64,000 nt of DNA from Cognaticolwellia aestuarii (lineage in GTDB: Bacteria > Pseudomonadota > Gammaproteobacteria > Enterobacterales > Alteromonadaceae): positions 62,001-126,000 of the forward strand of contig NZ_MUZV01000009.1 in the NCBI RefSeq assembly GCF_002000025.1, read 5' to 3'. Shown one piece after another: positions 9,500 to 18,389 of the stretch. Under the pieces are notes generated by a model. It did not search any database and was not told the origin of the DNA. It worked only from the letters and a program-made list of their open reading frames with translations. Every line of letters begins with the position of its first letter. The first letter of the stretch is position 1. The position numbers were made by a program, and so were the translations under genes.

Positions 9500-9666
9500 T
9501 GATTGATCATTTTTTTGAAAGTAAGTTAACCGAAAATAAACTTATCGAGAACGCACCTACCGAGAATAAAATTATTAGCGGTCGGTCACTTGAAAAACCG
9601 TCATATAAAAGTAAATCTCTTGAAAGTGAGTATCATGAAAATACATTGTTAAGAGGCATAGTATGA
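9496..9666 (+). CDS. Small ORF bridging cydD and cydC, unknown function
   Basis: A 56-codon frame starts at ATG 9496, overlapping the cydD stop (TGA 9497-9499), and ends at TGA 9664-9666, overlapping the cydC start (ATG 9663) in an ATGA junction. It therefore fills the cydD-cydC gap exactly. AGGTG lies upstream as a possible ribosome binding site. The peptide is hydrophilic and rich in Glu, Lys, Ser and Asn, with short repeats (TENK twice, SLE twice), and has no membrane segment or Cys. I do not recognise a family. It could be a coupling ORF, a real small protein or chance; the double overlap is the main argument. Confidence 0.45.
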   Translation: MMIDHFFESKLTENKLIENAPTENKIISGRSLEKPSYKSKSLESEYHENTLLRGIV

Positions 9667-11471
9667 AGATATTTTTTCGCTTACTTGCTCTACTTAAACC
9701 TCAGCTACCGTTGATGCTGCTTGGCGCTTTATTGTCAGTTATTACCGTATTAGCTAATATCAGTTTATTGGCGATATCAGGTTGGTTTATTACTTTAATG
9801 GCCATTGCAGGCACAACCGGCATAACCGTTAACTATTTTACGCCGGCTGCTATTATTCGATTTTTAGCGATTGTACGTACGGCAGGGCGTTATGCTGAAC
9901 GTATGTTAACGCATCGAGCAACCTTTAACGCATTAGCCGATTTACGGCATTACTTTTATCAGCAACTTGAACCGTTACTACCCTACTATCGTCTTAATTT
10001 ACGTTCGGGTGATCTGTTAGCGCGACTTCAGCAAGATATAGATAACCTCGACAACTTTTACCTGCGTGTATTGCTGCCCATCTTCGTAGCCTTGATCTCA
10101 GTGCCTATTGTTTGTTTCGCTTTAGCTACGTTCTCAAGTACCATTGCTTGGATAATGCTAAGTGCTTTATTAACTGTTGCCATTATTTTACCTGTGATCA
10201 GTTACTTGGCATCAACAACGCTAGCCATAGAAAAGTCTCGTTTAGAAAGTCAGCTCAGTGAAGCGCTCGTTAATGGTATTGGTGCCATTAAAACATTATT
10301 GGTGTATCAGGTCGGCATTGGTTATCAGCGCTCAATCGCGCGCACTACTCAAAAATACTATGATGTGCGTTATGGTTTAGCCAAAATTAATGCTCGCTTA
10401 AATGCGCTTATATTTCTCCTTATCCATTTATCTGCGTTAGTGTGCTTTATTGTTTTATTGCCACCGTTAGCCACTGCTGACGTTGACAGCAAGTCTTTAG
10501 TGGCCATTATTTTACTGGTTTTAGTCAGCTTTGAAACGGTAAGCAGTATGCCGCTTGCCTTGCAATTGTTACCGCAAACCTTAGCAAGTGCCGCTAGGCT
10601 ATTCACTATTATCGATAAAGAAAAACCTGTTGATATTGGTATTGAAGAGCCAAAACATGGTGATATAACTTTTGAAAACTTCAGCTTTAATTACCCTGAG
10701 CAGAAAAAGGCAAGCTTACATGCGATTAACTTATCAATAAAAGCTGGCGAAAAAGTGGCGATTATAGGGGCAAGTGGCGCTGGTAAATCAACACTAGTGA
10801 ATTTGTTGATGGGATTTTGGCCGACAGGCGCAGCACTTTTGTCAACGGGTAGGTCAGGCAAACTAGTACCCATAAATAGTAAAAATAACAGTAAAAACAG
10901 CAATGACAACAGCAGTAGCGGGAGAATAACACTTGCAGGTACTGATTTAAGTCGCATCAAGCGTGAAGGTTTACGTCAGCACATTGCTTTAATGAGTCAG
11001 CAAGGGCATATATTTGATGCCAGTATTGCCGATAATTTACGTTTAGCTAAGCCCGACGCTACTGAAGAAGAAATGCGTCAGGTTTGTCAATTGGTTAATT
11101 TAAGCGACTTTATTGATGAGTTGCCCAAAGGCTTAAATACTTGGTTAGGAGCAACTGGCACTGGCTTGTCTGGTGGGCAAGCACAAAGGTTGCAAATTGC
11201 CCAATTATTGCTGCGTGCTGCCAAAGTACTGATTTTAGATGAGCCGACAAAAGGTTTAGACCGTCGAAATGAAGAGGCCATGATGGCGAACATCTTAGCG
11301 CATGTAAAAGATCGCCAACAAAGCTTGTTGGTGATAACACATAAACCGTTAATGCTTGATAAAATGGATAAAATTATCGTGATGGAGCACGGTGAGATTA
11401 TCGCCCAAGGCAGTCACCAACAACTTTATGGTGATAATCAGTATTATCAAAAGCTACTCAATTATTTTTAA
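9663..11471 (+). CDS. cydC: Heterodimeric thiol ABC exporter subunit CydC
   Basis: CydC is the partner half-transporter of CydD. The 602-aa protein has the transmembrane domain first (about 15-310), then an ATPase domain with Walker A GASGAGKST, signature LSGGQAQR and Walker B VLILDEPTKGLD. It is longer than E. coli CydC (about 573). The extra length is mostly a low-complexity Asn/Ser/Lys insertion (encoded at about 10836-10926) between Walker A and the Q-loop. AAGAGG precedes the ATG as ribosome binding site. Confidence 0.95.
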   Translation: MKIFFRLLALLKPQLPLMLLGALLSVITVLANISLLAISGWFITLMAIAGTTGITVNYFTPAAIIRFLAIVRTAGRYAERMLTHRATFNALADLRHYFYQQLEPLLPYYRLNLRSGDLLARLQQDIDNLDNFYLRVLLPIFVALISVPIVCFALATFSSTIAWIMLSALLTVAIILPVISYLASTTLAIEKSRLESQLSEALVNGIGAIKTLLVYQVGIGYQRSIARTTQKYYDVRYGLAKINARLNALIFLLIHLSALVCFIVLLPPLATADVDSKSLVAIILLVLVSFETVSSMPLALQLLPQTLASAARLFTIIDKEKPVDIGIEEPKHGDITFENFSFNYPEQKKASLHAINLSIKAGEKVAIIGASGAGKSTLVNLLMGFWPTGAALLSTGRSGKLVPINSKNNSKNSNDNSSSGRITLAGTDLSRIKREGLRQHIALMSQQGHIFDASIADNLRLAKPDATEEEMRQVCQLVNLSDFIDELPKGLNTWLGATGTGLSGGQAQRLQIAQLLLRAAKVLILDEPTKGLDRRNEEAMMANILAHVKDRQQSLLVITHKPLMLDKMDKIIVMEHGEIIAQGSHQQLYGDNQYYQKLLNYF

Positions 11472-11546
11472 TCTTTTATCTGAACAAATTATTACGTATC
11501 AGCTTAAACATACACACCCTGGAAATCGGGGATATTGGAGAACAAT

Positions 11547-12158
11547 ATGAAAGCATTAGCGGTAAAAACGTTATTCACTAGCGTTTTATTTAGCTTGCCG
11601 GCATTAGCTCATGCAGAAATAAGTCAAACTGAAGTCAGTGCTGGTGAAGTAAAAGTACCTAGCCAAGATATTGCCCAAGCACGCGCACTAGTGAAAGCTT
11701 TTGGTGGTGATTTAAAGCATGCTTTAATGACGGCGATGAAATCAGATGGACCGATCAAGGCATTAACCGTTTGTCATGTTGAAGCAGCGCCTATTGCCGA
11801 TAAAAACTCTGCTTTATCAAGCTGGAATATAGCACGCACAGGAATGAAAGTTCGCAATGGCGAAAACGCTCCCGATGAATGGGAAGCAACCGTACTTCGT
11901 CAATTTGAACAACGTAAAGCGGCTGGAGAAGATCTAAAAACGATGGAATATACAGCGGTCATTCAAGAAGGCGAACAAACGGTTTACCGTTATATGAAAC
12001 CTATAGCCACAGGCGGTTTATGCCTAACATGCCATGGCGCGCAAGTAGATAAAGCAGTTACTGAAAAAGTGCGTACGTTATACCCTAACGATCAAGCAAC
12101 AGGTTTTACGTTGGGGGATATTCGCGGGGCATTCACCTTGAAAAAAATAGTTAAATAG
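11547..12158 (+). CDS. DUF3365 (Tll0287-like) haem-binding protein, periplasmic
   Basis: The 203-aa protein has a Sec signal peptide (MKALAVKTLFTSVLFSLPALAHA), a DUF3365 domain and one c-type haem motif CLTCH near residue 155. I take ATG 11547 as the start because GGAG sits six bases upstream; an in-frame TTG at 11535 lies inside that ribosome binding site. Related domains act as haem sensors or small soluble cytochromes; the role here is unknown. Its place 75 bp after cydDC, whose product supports cytochrome maturation, suggests a link to respiration. Confidence 0.85.
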   Translation: MKALAVKTLFTSVLFSLPALAHAEISQTEVSAGEVKVPSQDIAQARALVKAFGGDLKHALMTAMKSDGPIKALTVCHVEAAPIADKNSALSSWNIARTGMKVRNGENAPDEWEATVLRQFEQRKAAGEDLKTMEYTAVIQEGEQTVYRYMKPIATGGLCLTCHGAQVDKAVTEKVRTLYPNDQATGFTLGDIRGAFTLKKIVK

Positions 12159-12178
12159 TTAAATAGTTAAATAGTTAT
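12147..12178. repeat. Four copies of an 8-bp repeat over the stop codon of the DUF3365 gene
   Basis: ATAGTTAA is repeated three times and followed by ATAGTTAT. The stop codon (12156-12158) lies in the second copy. Gain or loss of one unit would shift the last codons, so the C-terminus may vary by slippage. Confidence 0.8.
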
Positions 12179-12245
12179 TCAGTGCAGAGTAATCAGCTGA
12201 GATGCTGTGCTTAAAAAGTGGGTATTATAGCTTAAGTTGTCAGCT

Positions 12246-13433
12246 TTATTCCTTATGTTCAAGAGAAAATAACTGATGTGCTTTCGTCCAAAACTGGCTA
12301 GATATTTTGTTAATGACATTCGATTCAGCGTTTATTAATACCGTAAAGCCGATATCTAACTCTGGTGAGTAGCCGATATCAGCTCTAAAACCAGCAACCC
12401 AGCCTGAATGATAAATAATAGGGTGACCATTAAATTGATAGATGCGCCATCCGTAACCGTAATGCGCGTCAGTTAAATGCTCGCGCCAGTAACGCCGACG
12501 TAAGTCTTTTTTAGTTTTAATACGTGGAGTGGTTAACTCATTAAGCAGTGTCGGTGAAAGCACTTCAGGGTTATGTCCTAAATTGGCAATTAACCACTTG
12601 GTTAAATCCGCTATGCTGGCGTTTACGCCTGCTGCGGGCGCCACTTTATAATAGTCAGGAGAAACTTTTACCGTGCGCCAAACATAGCGTTTAATATCTT
12701 TTCCCGCCTTATTTTTTTGACCCGTGTTGACTCTTTTTCTAAGAATATGGGGTTTAGCGGTATTTTTTTGCTGTAAAAAAACATCAATACCTACCGAAGC
12801 ATTATCCATTGCTAGCGGTGCAAAAATTCTATCGTGAAGTAATGTTGAGTAGCTTTTAGGTTGACTCGCTTCAATAGCGGGTTGTAAAAAACCGTAAGCA
12901 ATATTTTGATAACCGTAACATTTCTCTGGCTGGCAGATAGGCGTAACACGGTCGAAACGGCTGATGATTTTATCCATACTCCAATTTTCGTGTAATAAAT
13001 TGTCATAGGCATTAGGCATTAAACCACTTGAATGACTTAATAGGTGTTTTAATTGAATTTTATTAGCCGCACCTTCGGTTGCTAAAACAAAGTTAGGCAC
13101 ATACTTAGTGACAGGATCGGATAAGTTTAGTTGCTGCTCTTGTGCCAACATTGTGGTGATTGTGGCGGCAAAAGGTTTAGAAACTGACGCGAGCCTAAAA
13201 ACGGTATTATGGTTGATTTTTTGAGTTTTGCTCGTGTCGGTATAACCAAAGCTTTCCATGGCTATCACTTTATTGTTTTTAACAATCGCGTAGGCGGCAC
13301 CGGGAATATTATATTTTTTTAAATCACGAGCAATATTGGCAGAGGTTGACTTGTGCAAGCTGTCAAGTTCGACAGCATGAGAAAGTAACGCTGAAAAACA
13401 TAGAGCGAAAAAACTGATAAGGCGAAAAATCAT
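12246..13433 (-). CDS. Serine hydrolase of the beta-lactamase / class C-like family
   Basis: The 395-aa protein begins with a signal peptide (MIFRLISFFALCFSALLSHA). It contains the active-site SxxK motif in LASVSKPFA (about residue 85), a QNIAYG segment that fits the YxN-type region, and a C-terminal IYHSGW motif in place of KTG. This is the pattern of beta-lactamase-related peptidases and esterases, which act on peptidoglycan peptides, D-amino acid peptides or esters in the periplasm. Substrate is not predictable. It is convergent with the DUF3365 gene and stands alone. Confidence 0.85.
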   Translation of the reverse strand: MIFRLISFFALCFSALLSHAVELDSLHKSTSANIARDLKKYNIPGAAYAIVKNNKVIAMESFGYTDTSKTQKINHNTVFRLASVSKPFAATITTMLAQEQQLNLSDPVTKYVPNFVLATEGAANKIQLKHLLSHSSGLMPNAYDNLLHENWSMDKIISRFDRVTPICQPEKCYGYQNIAYGFLQPAIEASQPKSYSTLLHDRIFAPLAMDNASVGIDVFLQQKNTAKPHILRKRVNTGQKNKAGKDIKRYVWRTVKVSPDYYKVAPAAGVNASIADLTKWLIANLGHNPEVLSPTLLNELTTPRIKTKKDLRRRYWREHLTDAHYGYGWRIYQFNGHPIIYHSGWVAGFRADIGYSPELDIGFTVLINAESNVINKISSQFWTKAHQLFSLEHKE

Positions 13434-13724
13434 TCAGATAACCATTTGGAAAAAGCGCGCTAATTCTAGCGACTAAAATGACAAATAAACAGTAAAAGTT
13501 AATGTTCTGTTACAAAAGGGCTGATTACTGAGATTATGTTTAGCCAAGCACCTTGCTAGCTTGTGAAAAAACGTTCTGTGCTGTATTCATTTCGACGTTA
13601 ACAAGCTTTGAAAAACACGACATTTTGAATTGGCAATCATTTGATAGTTTTAACGTCATCCCTTGAAGTGGTTTAGCTATATAACGCTGATATTAACGCT
13701 GATATGGCCTAAATTTACCTAATT

Positions 13725-13738
13725 TTGATTCACATCAA
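13725..13738 (+). promoter_or_regulatory. FNR box, class II position, with -10 element
   Basis: TTGATTCACATCAA is a perfect match to the FNR consensus TTGAT-N4-ATCAA. A -10-like hexamer TAGAAT lies at 13760-13765, giving a start near 13772 and putting the box centre at about -41, as in class II FNR-activated promoters. The gene served is the DGC-type protein starting at 13846. Confidence 0.85.
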
Positions 13739-13845
13739 TACCGCTATTTTTTACTGCCATAGAATGACAAGGTACGCGCGCTGTCGCCTGATGTATATAG
13801 ATAAACAGGAGCCAGTAAATTGATAAACTTTAAGTGGTAATTTAA

Positions 13846-14217
13846 ATGAAAAACAAAAAACCGTTAGTTTTTGCTTGTTCTGGTTGTTCGCATCTAGCAA
13901 CGATGGCAAACGATATAGCATTAACACTTGATAGCGACGGTATTGCTGAAATGTCTTGTATTTCATGGCTTATGGCGGCAACTCAGCAGCAAGTACAAAC
14001 AAAAGCTCAAGGTAGACCGGTCATTTTAATTGAAGGTTGTGAAGAGTCGTGCAGTAGTCGTTGCCTTAAACAAGCAGGGGTGAATATAGCCGCCTACTTT
14101 AACATTTCAGCGTTGGGTTTTATTGCACGTAGTGCTAGCGATTGCTCATTACAAGAAAACAGCATTGCCATGAAACATATATACAAAGAATTAGCTGAAC
14201 TTGAGCTTACTGCATGA
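13846..14217 (+). CDS. Putative zinc-binding DGC-domain protein
   Basis: The 123-aa cytoplasmic protein is rich in cysteine, with CSGCSH near residues 11-16, SCIS near 45, and EGCEESCSSRCL near 64-75, plus one later Cys. This arrangement fits the DGC-domain family annotated as putative zinc-binding proteins. The family has no settled biochemical role to my knowledge. The perfect FNR box in front suggests induction by oxygen limitation, in line with the cytochrome bd and nap genes nearby. Confidence 0.75.
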   Translation: MKNKKPLVFACSGCSHLATMANDIALTLDSDGIAEMSCISWLMAATQQQVQTKAQGRPVILIEGCEESCSSRCLKQAGVNIAAYFNISALGFIARSASDCSLQENSIAMKHIYKELAELELTA

Positions 14218-14363
14218 TAGTTAGTGTTAAATTTGACTGCAAGTGCTCAGGAATCATTACTTCTAAGCTATATGCTGAGCTAAATAGTCACCTCTAGTTT
14301 AACGTTTAAAGATGACTGATTTGCTCTTTGCTGGTTTTTTGCTTATTTGGCTAAGCGAGTTGT

Positions 14364-15191
14364 TTATTTATGGCTTTTGGCGCTAAACCAAAAATTCATA
14401 AAGTCAGCGGTAAGCTTATTTTCAATTTCCATCGCACGCTCTGTTGGGCAAAAAATAGTAAAAATAACCTGAGTATCACCAATGTCGGATGTTGCAACTT
14501 CAATATGAGGCTCAGGGCCGGCAATATTGATATCGAGTCGATGTTCAATGACTTGGTTATATCTTACGGCAACATCATTAAAGTCGGCGCAGTAATTATT
14601 AGCCTTCATTTTTAAATCATCAATAAAATCAAATGGATTTACACTACCATCACGGGTTATCGTGAAATGATGGACCGCATAACGCTTAAGAAAGTTTAAG
14701 TTTTTGATGGGAGTTGTCACTAATTGATTATTCGGAATATATAGCGTTTTACCGGTAAATTGATAATTACTAATATTAACCTCAAGTAAGGTTAAGTTTA
14801 TCCAGTCAATCGAGTTGACCTCACCACAATAATTACCAACTTGGATCCAATCACCAATACGAAAAGGGCGATTAGAGACCACATAAATAAAGCCAATAAA
14901 ACATTGAATAAACTCTCGCGTTGCCAGCACTATAGCAACCACAAAGGCGGCAATTGAGAAGGCAAACTTTTGGATCTCAACCGACCAAATATTAAACACC
15001 ATAAAAATAAGTGCAAAATTGAACATGTTATTCAATAAATTAACGGTGAAGCGTTTATCTACTTTTTTCTTTTTGGCACGACGTTTAATAAAGCGAGTAA
15101 TAACTAACTTAACCGTGATAAGAACGATAGCTAATAAAGCGGTGACTAAGGTCTTATTTTCAATAAGAGATTCTATAAAAGATTCCATCAT
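14364..15191 (-). CDS. MscS-type mechanosensitive channel family protein
   Basis: The 275-aa protein has three to four membrane helices in the first 120 residues, including the pore-lining region, followed by the characteristic beta domain (PFRIGDWIQVGNYCGEVNSIDWINLTLLE) and a cytoplasmic alpha/beta part. Channels of this family open under membrane tension and release solutes during hypo-osmotic shock. The length is close to small MscS (286 aa). It is monocistronic and convergent with the DGC gene. The usual Gly/Ala-rich TM3 is only weakly kept, so conductance properties may differ. Confidence 0.85.
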   Translation of the reverse strand: MMESFIESLIENKTLVTALLAIVLITVKLVITRFIKRRAKKKKVDKRFTVNLLNNMFNFALIFMVFNIWSVEIQKFAFSIAAFVVAIVLATREFIQCFIGFIYVVSNRPFRIGDWIQVGNYCGEVNSIDWINLTLLEVNISNYQFTGKTLYIPNNQLVTTPIKNLNFLKRYAVHHFTITRDGSVNPFDFIDDLKMKANNYCADFNDVAVRYNQVIEHRLDINIAGPEPHIEVATSDIGDTQVIFTIFCPTERAMEIENKLTADFMNFWFSAKSHK

Positions 15192-15763
15192 ATTTGTACT
15201 CGGTAAGTCATTACAGCGGTAACTCTAGTTGTCGGTGTTTATTGTCATGTTGTTTCAAACTTAAACTCTGTATTTTGAAACGTCATAGGGATATATTTAG
15301 CAAAATATGCAAGGTAGATTATTTTACCTGATAAATCGAGATAAGTTTGATTTAATTATCAAATTCTTCTGTTTATAGCGCTTTGTTGTTACATCAAAAG
15401 TAGCTAACCGCTGAGTCGTCAGTAAATTGGTTGCTGTAGATGTAATAAGCGTTAGCACGGCACTTGAATGGGCAATTTACCTTAGGCAGTTTAGCGTTTA
15501 TTTTGACGATAAAGCTGCTCGCTATAACTATGAAATTATCCTAAAAGTGTACTCGGATGGGCATGATGCTTGTCAATGTATTGTCTGTTCAGCTTAGGTT
15601 CATTTATCCTTGCATAAAATAATGCTGAATTACCGAGAAATTACTGCTAATTTAAATGCTTAGTTGAGGGTTTTTATCAACGTAACTGATATATACGTGC
15701 TGCAGGCAACAAGCTTTAGTTAAGCTTAACTGTGGTAGCAATTGCTTTTTAATAGGATATATT
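15192..15763. other. Intergenic region without recognised gene
   Basis: This 572-bp region lies between the divergent MscS-like gene and the SIMPL gene. I see AT-rich promoter-like sequence but no convincing small gene, RNA, terminator or long repeat. Confidence 0.6.
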
Positions 15764-16480
15764 ATGAAATTATTTACCTGTGCTGTGCTGTTAACACTTT
15801 CCACTTGCTCTTTCGCTAATACCAGTTTGCCAGGCAACCGTCATATTTCGGTAACTGGCAATGCAGAAATGACAGCGATGCCAGATATTGCTGTTGTGCA
15901 TTTAAGCGTTGAGAGTAACCAAGCGACAAGCCTAGATGCGAAAAGAGAAGTCGATGAGCGAGTTAATAACCTACTTGATGGGCTTGATGATTTTGGCGTA
16001 GATGAAGACAATGTTTCAGCATCCAATATCTCAACCGAAGTCCGGTATGCTTATAACCGCGGAGAGCGTGACAAAATAGAAGGCTATATTGCTCGTCGCA
16101 CCTTAAAAGTAACATTAAATAATATTGATAAGCTAAATGCCTTTATGGATTTCGCCTTAAGCGTGAAAATTGATGCCATTCGTAATATTGAATTAAAATC
16201 TTCTGATGAAAAAAAATTGCAGGCTGAGGTTAATGCCCTTGCAGTTAACAATGCTAAAAATAAAGGCAAGTCACTCGCCAATGCTTTTGGTGCTGAATTA
16301 GGGCGTATTTATAGTATTAATGCGAATTCAAATCAAAGCCATCATAGATATGGTGCTAATAACGAGCTTTATGCCGTAAGTGCACGTATGGCTGATAGCT
16401 CGGCGAAGCAGGGACGTTATTTACAAGAAAACATTGTGTTTTCGGCTTCAATTAGTGTGGTTTTTGATCTCGAATTATAA
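15764..16480 (+). CDS. SIMPL (DUF541) domain protein, periplasmic
   Basis: The 238-aa protein has a signal peptide (MKLFTCAVLLTLSTCSFA) and then a SIMPL/DUF541 domain spanning most of the protein, seen from HISVTGNAEMTAMPDIAVVHLSVE at the start and SASISVVFDLEL at the end. Members are periplasmic or outer-membrane-associated proteins (E. coli YggE-like) tied to oxidative stress, but without a defined activity. It is followed by a strong hairpin terminator and stands alone. Confidence 0.85.
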   Translation: MKLFTCAVLLTLSTCSFANTSLPGNRHISVTGNAEMTAMPDIAVVHLSVESNQATSLDAKREVDERVNNLLDGLDDFGVDEDNVSASNISTEVRYAYNRGERDKIEGYIARRTLKVTLNNIDKLNAFMDFALSVKIDAIRNIELKSSDEKKLQAEVNALAVNNAKNKGKSLANAFGAELGRIYSINANSNQSHHRYGANNELYAVSARMADSSAKQGRYLQENIVFSASISVVFDLEL

Positions 16481-16527
16481 GCCTCTATCAGTATCAGACT
16501 CTTACAGGTTTGAGTTTTGCTTTGCCT

Positions 16528-16561
16528 AAAGCCCCCTGTTTCAATTGAATTAGGGGGCTTT
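16528..16561 (+). terminator. Intrinsic terminator after the SIMPL gene
   Basis: AAAGCCCCCT (16528-16537) pairs with AGGGGGCTTT (16552-16561) around a 14-nt loop, followed by a short T-rich tract. The convergent lipoprotein gene ends 38 bp beyond, so the hairpin may serve both. Confidence 0.8.
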
Positions 16562-16598
16562 GTTATTCGAGCAAAGGGGTTTTACGTTTGAAGATAAT

Positions 16599-16970
16599 TT
16601 AGTTAACTTGCATAGTATAAGGGGTACCTTTCTCTGTATATGTAAAGTTAGATACAACACCATCTGTAATTAATACATCAAGTGTTTTTTGTGTGCCAGT
16701 AGTTTCTACTTTCATAGTGACGATGTAACTTTGAGCTTTAGCTGTTCCATTAGAGTACATGTATACCCACTTTTCATCTTTAGCAGATATAACGCTTTTG
16801 GTAAAAGGTTCTCCAAATAATAAAACCATATCATTCGAGGTTGTTTTACCTTTTACAATTTTTGATACGTTTTCACTAGAGAAATCATTACCCACTTTGA
16901 AAGAAGATGTTGCACACCCAGCAAGTAAAAAGATTATTCCAGAAATCACTCCAAATATACGGTACGTCAT
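16599..16970 (-). CDS. Small outer-membrane lipoprotein, BamE/SmpA-like fold
   Basis: The 123-aa protein has a lipoprotein signal with lipobox LLAGC (Cys19). The mature part (VSKIVKGKTTSNDMVLLFGEPFTKSV ... WVYMYSNG) has the pattern of the SmpA/OmlA (BamE-like) domain: a helix with KGKTT followed by GEP and WVY. True BamE works in the outer membrane assembly complex, but this domain is shared by many unrelated small lipoproteins, and genome context gives no support for bamE itself. Confidence 0.7.
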   Translation of the reverse strand: MTYRIFGVISGIIFLLAGCATSSFKVGNDFSSENVSKIVKGKTTSNDMVLLFGEPFTKSVISAKDEKWVYMYSNGTAKAQSYIVTMKVETTGTQKTLDVLITDGVVSNFTYTEKGTPYTMQVN

Positions 16971-17358
16971 AGCTTACTCCATTTACATATAATAATTTTA
17001 TCAGAGGTTACTTTCTCTTTTCCTTTCAGAAAGTTCCTATTATTTTACCTATTAATAACAAACCTTTGCTGTCATTACCATTTATTGTTTATAAGTCAAA
17101 CGCATGGTTTGTCATTTGTACGAAATAAGGAACATTTACAGTAACCGCTTTGACGAGTGCTAAAATTTCAACCTTAGATCGTAACTTTACAACTGAACCA
17201 TTAAACGCTAATTATTCAGCTCTGCTAAATCAGTTTCGTTAATAAAATTGTCGTTGCTCCTCGTCATAAATTAACAACGCTATGGTACTAAGGTGCCAAT
17301 TATTGATTTAAGTAAATACGATAACCTTAGAGACAAATTACTATAATAAGGAATCGTT
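16971..17358. other. Intergenic region without recognised gene
   Basis: This 388-bp region separates the divergent lipoprotein and 3-hydroxybutyrate dehydrogenase genes. It should contain both promoters; I see no clear operator, RNA or repeat. AAGGA precedes the dehydrogenase start. Confidence 0.6.
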
Positions 17359-18141
17359 ATGCTTAACGAAAAAGTTGCCTTAATTACTGGCTCAACAAGT
17401 GGTATTGGTTTAGCCACTGCACATGTTTTGGCTGCTCAAGGTATCAACCTGGTGTTGCATGGATTAATGTCAGCGTCTCAAGGGCAGGAATTAGCGGATA
17501 GCTTTAAAGCGCAATATGGTATTAGTGTTTTATTTGATAATGCCGATTTAAGCGACGTTGCCCGTATTGAACATTTGATTAAGCGCGCTATTGAGCAAAT
17601 GGGCAGCATTGATATTTTAATTAATAATGCTGGTATACAACATACTGAAAGTGCAGAAAATTTTCCATTAGATAAATGGAATGCCATTATTGCGATTAAC
17701 TTATCTGCTGCCTTTCATGCGATTCAATATGCCTTGCCCAATATGAAAAGTAATGGTTGGGGGAGAATTATTAATGTTGCCTCCGTGCATGGGCTAGTTG
17801 GCTCGGTTAACAAGTCAGCTTATTGTGCGGCAAAGCATGGTTTAGTTGGTTTAACCAAAGTGCTAGCGTTAGAGTGTGCAGAGCAGGGGGTTACGGTGAA
17901 TGCTATTTGCCCTGGCTGGGTTGATACTCCGCTGATTAATGATCAAATATCGGCGATTGCTAAGCAGCAAAATATCGCTTTTGAGCAAGCTAAATATCAA
18001 CTCGTTACCGCGAAACAACCTTTACCAGAAATGATGGCGCCTGAGCAAATAGGGGAGTTTATTTTATTTCTTTGTAGTGAAAGTGCTAGAAGCATTACCG
18101 GCTCAGCCTTACCTATGGACGGTGCTTGGACCGCACAATAA
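17359..18141 (+). CDS. bdhA: 3-hydroxybutyrate dehydrogenase (SDR family)
   Basis: The 260-aa protein is a classical short-chain dehydrogenase that oxidises D-3-hydroxybutyrate to acetoacetate with NAD. It has the cofactor motif TGSTSGIG at 10-17, NNAG at 89-92 and the catalytic set Ser142, Tyr155, Lys159 (YCAAK). The features ASVHGLVGS and the C-terminal GWVDTPLI and ITGSALPMDGAW match the 3-hydroxybutyrate dehydrogenase subfamily. It would feed ketone bodies or polyhydroxybutyrate into acetyl-CoA. No other ketone-body gene is adjacent, so subfamily assignment rests on sequence alone. Confidence 0.85.
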   Translation: MLNEKVALITGSTSGIGLATAHVLAAQGINLVLHGLMSASQGQELADSFKAQYGISVLFDNADLSDVARIEHLIKRAIEQMGSIDILINNAGIQHTESAENFPLDKWNAIIAINLSAAFHAIQYALPNMKSNGWGRIINVASVHGLVGSVNKSAYCAAKHGLVGLTKVLALECAEQGVTVNAICPGWVDTPLINDQISAIAKQQNIAFEQAKYQLVTAKQPLPEMMAPEQIGEFILFLCSESARSITGSALPMDGAWTAQ

Positions 18142-18165
18142 ACTGTAATAGTAGGTAAAAAAAAA

Positions 18166-18192
18166 GGGCTGCCACTAAATGTTGAGCAGCCC
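18166..18192 (-). terminator. Intrinsic terminator, minus strand
   Basis: GGGCTGC (18166-18172) pairs with GCAGCCC (18186-18192). On the minus strand the hairpin is followed by nine T residues, so it ends transcription coming from the esterase/MFS side. On the plus strand there is no T tract. Confidence 0.8.
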
Positions 18193-18321
18193 AATTAGGA
18201 AGTTTATCAATAGTTTTTATGTCGAAAGGCCGTTTAATTTTAGCTTGCTTTCTGCCCTGATATTTTTAGCGCTGACTTGCTCCGCACGCCCCTTTGCTAC
18301 ACGGCCCTTTCTGCGTTAATC

Positions 18322-18351
18322 TTTTCTACATTCAGCTTTTCTACATTCAGC
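18322..18351. repeat. Tandem duplication of a 15-bp unit
   Basis: TTTTCTACATTCAGC occurs twice head to tail in the spacer downstream of the esterase gene. No function is apparent. Confidence 0.8.
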
Positions 18352-18389
18352 TTTGAGTTTACATTGTTTTTATTAAAGCTCGCTTGTTG

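Noticed and set aside
10370-11340. Minus-strand ORFs inside cydC
   Set aside because: They are antisense shadows of a gene with intact ATPase motifs.
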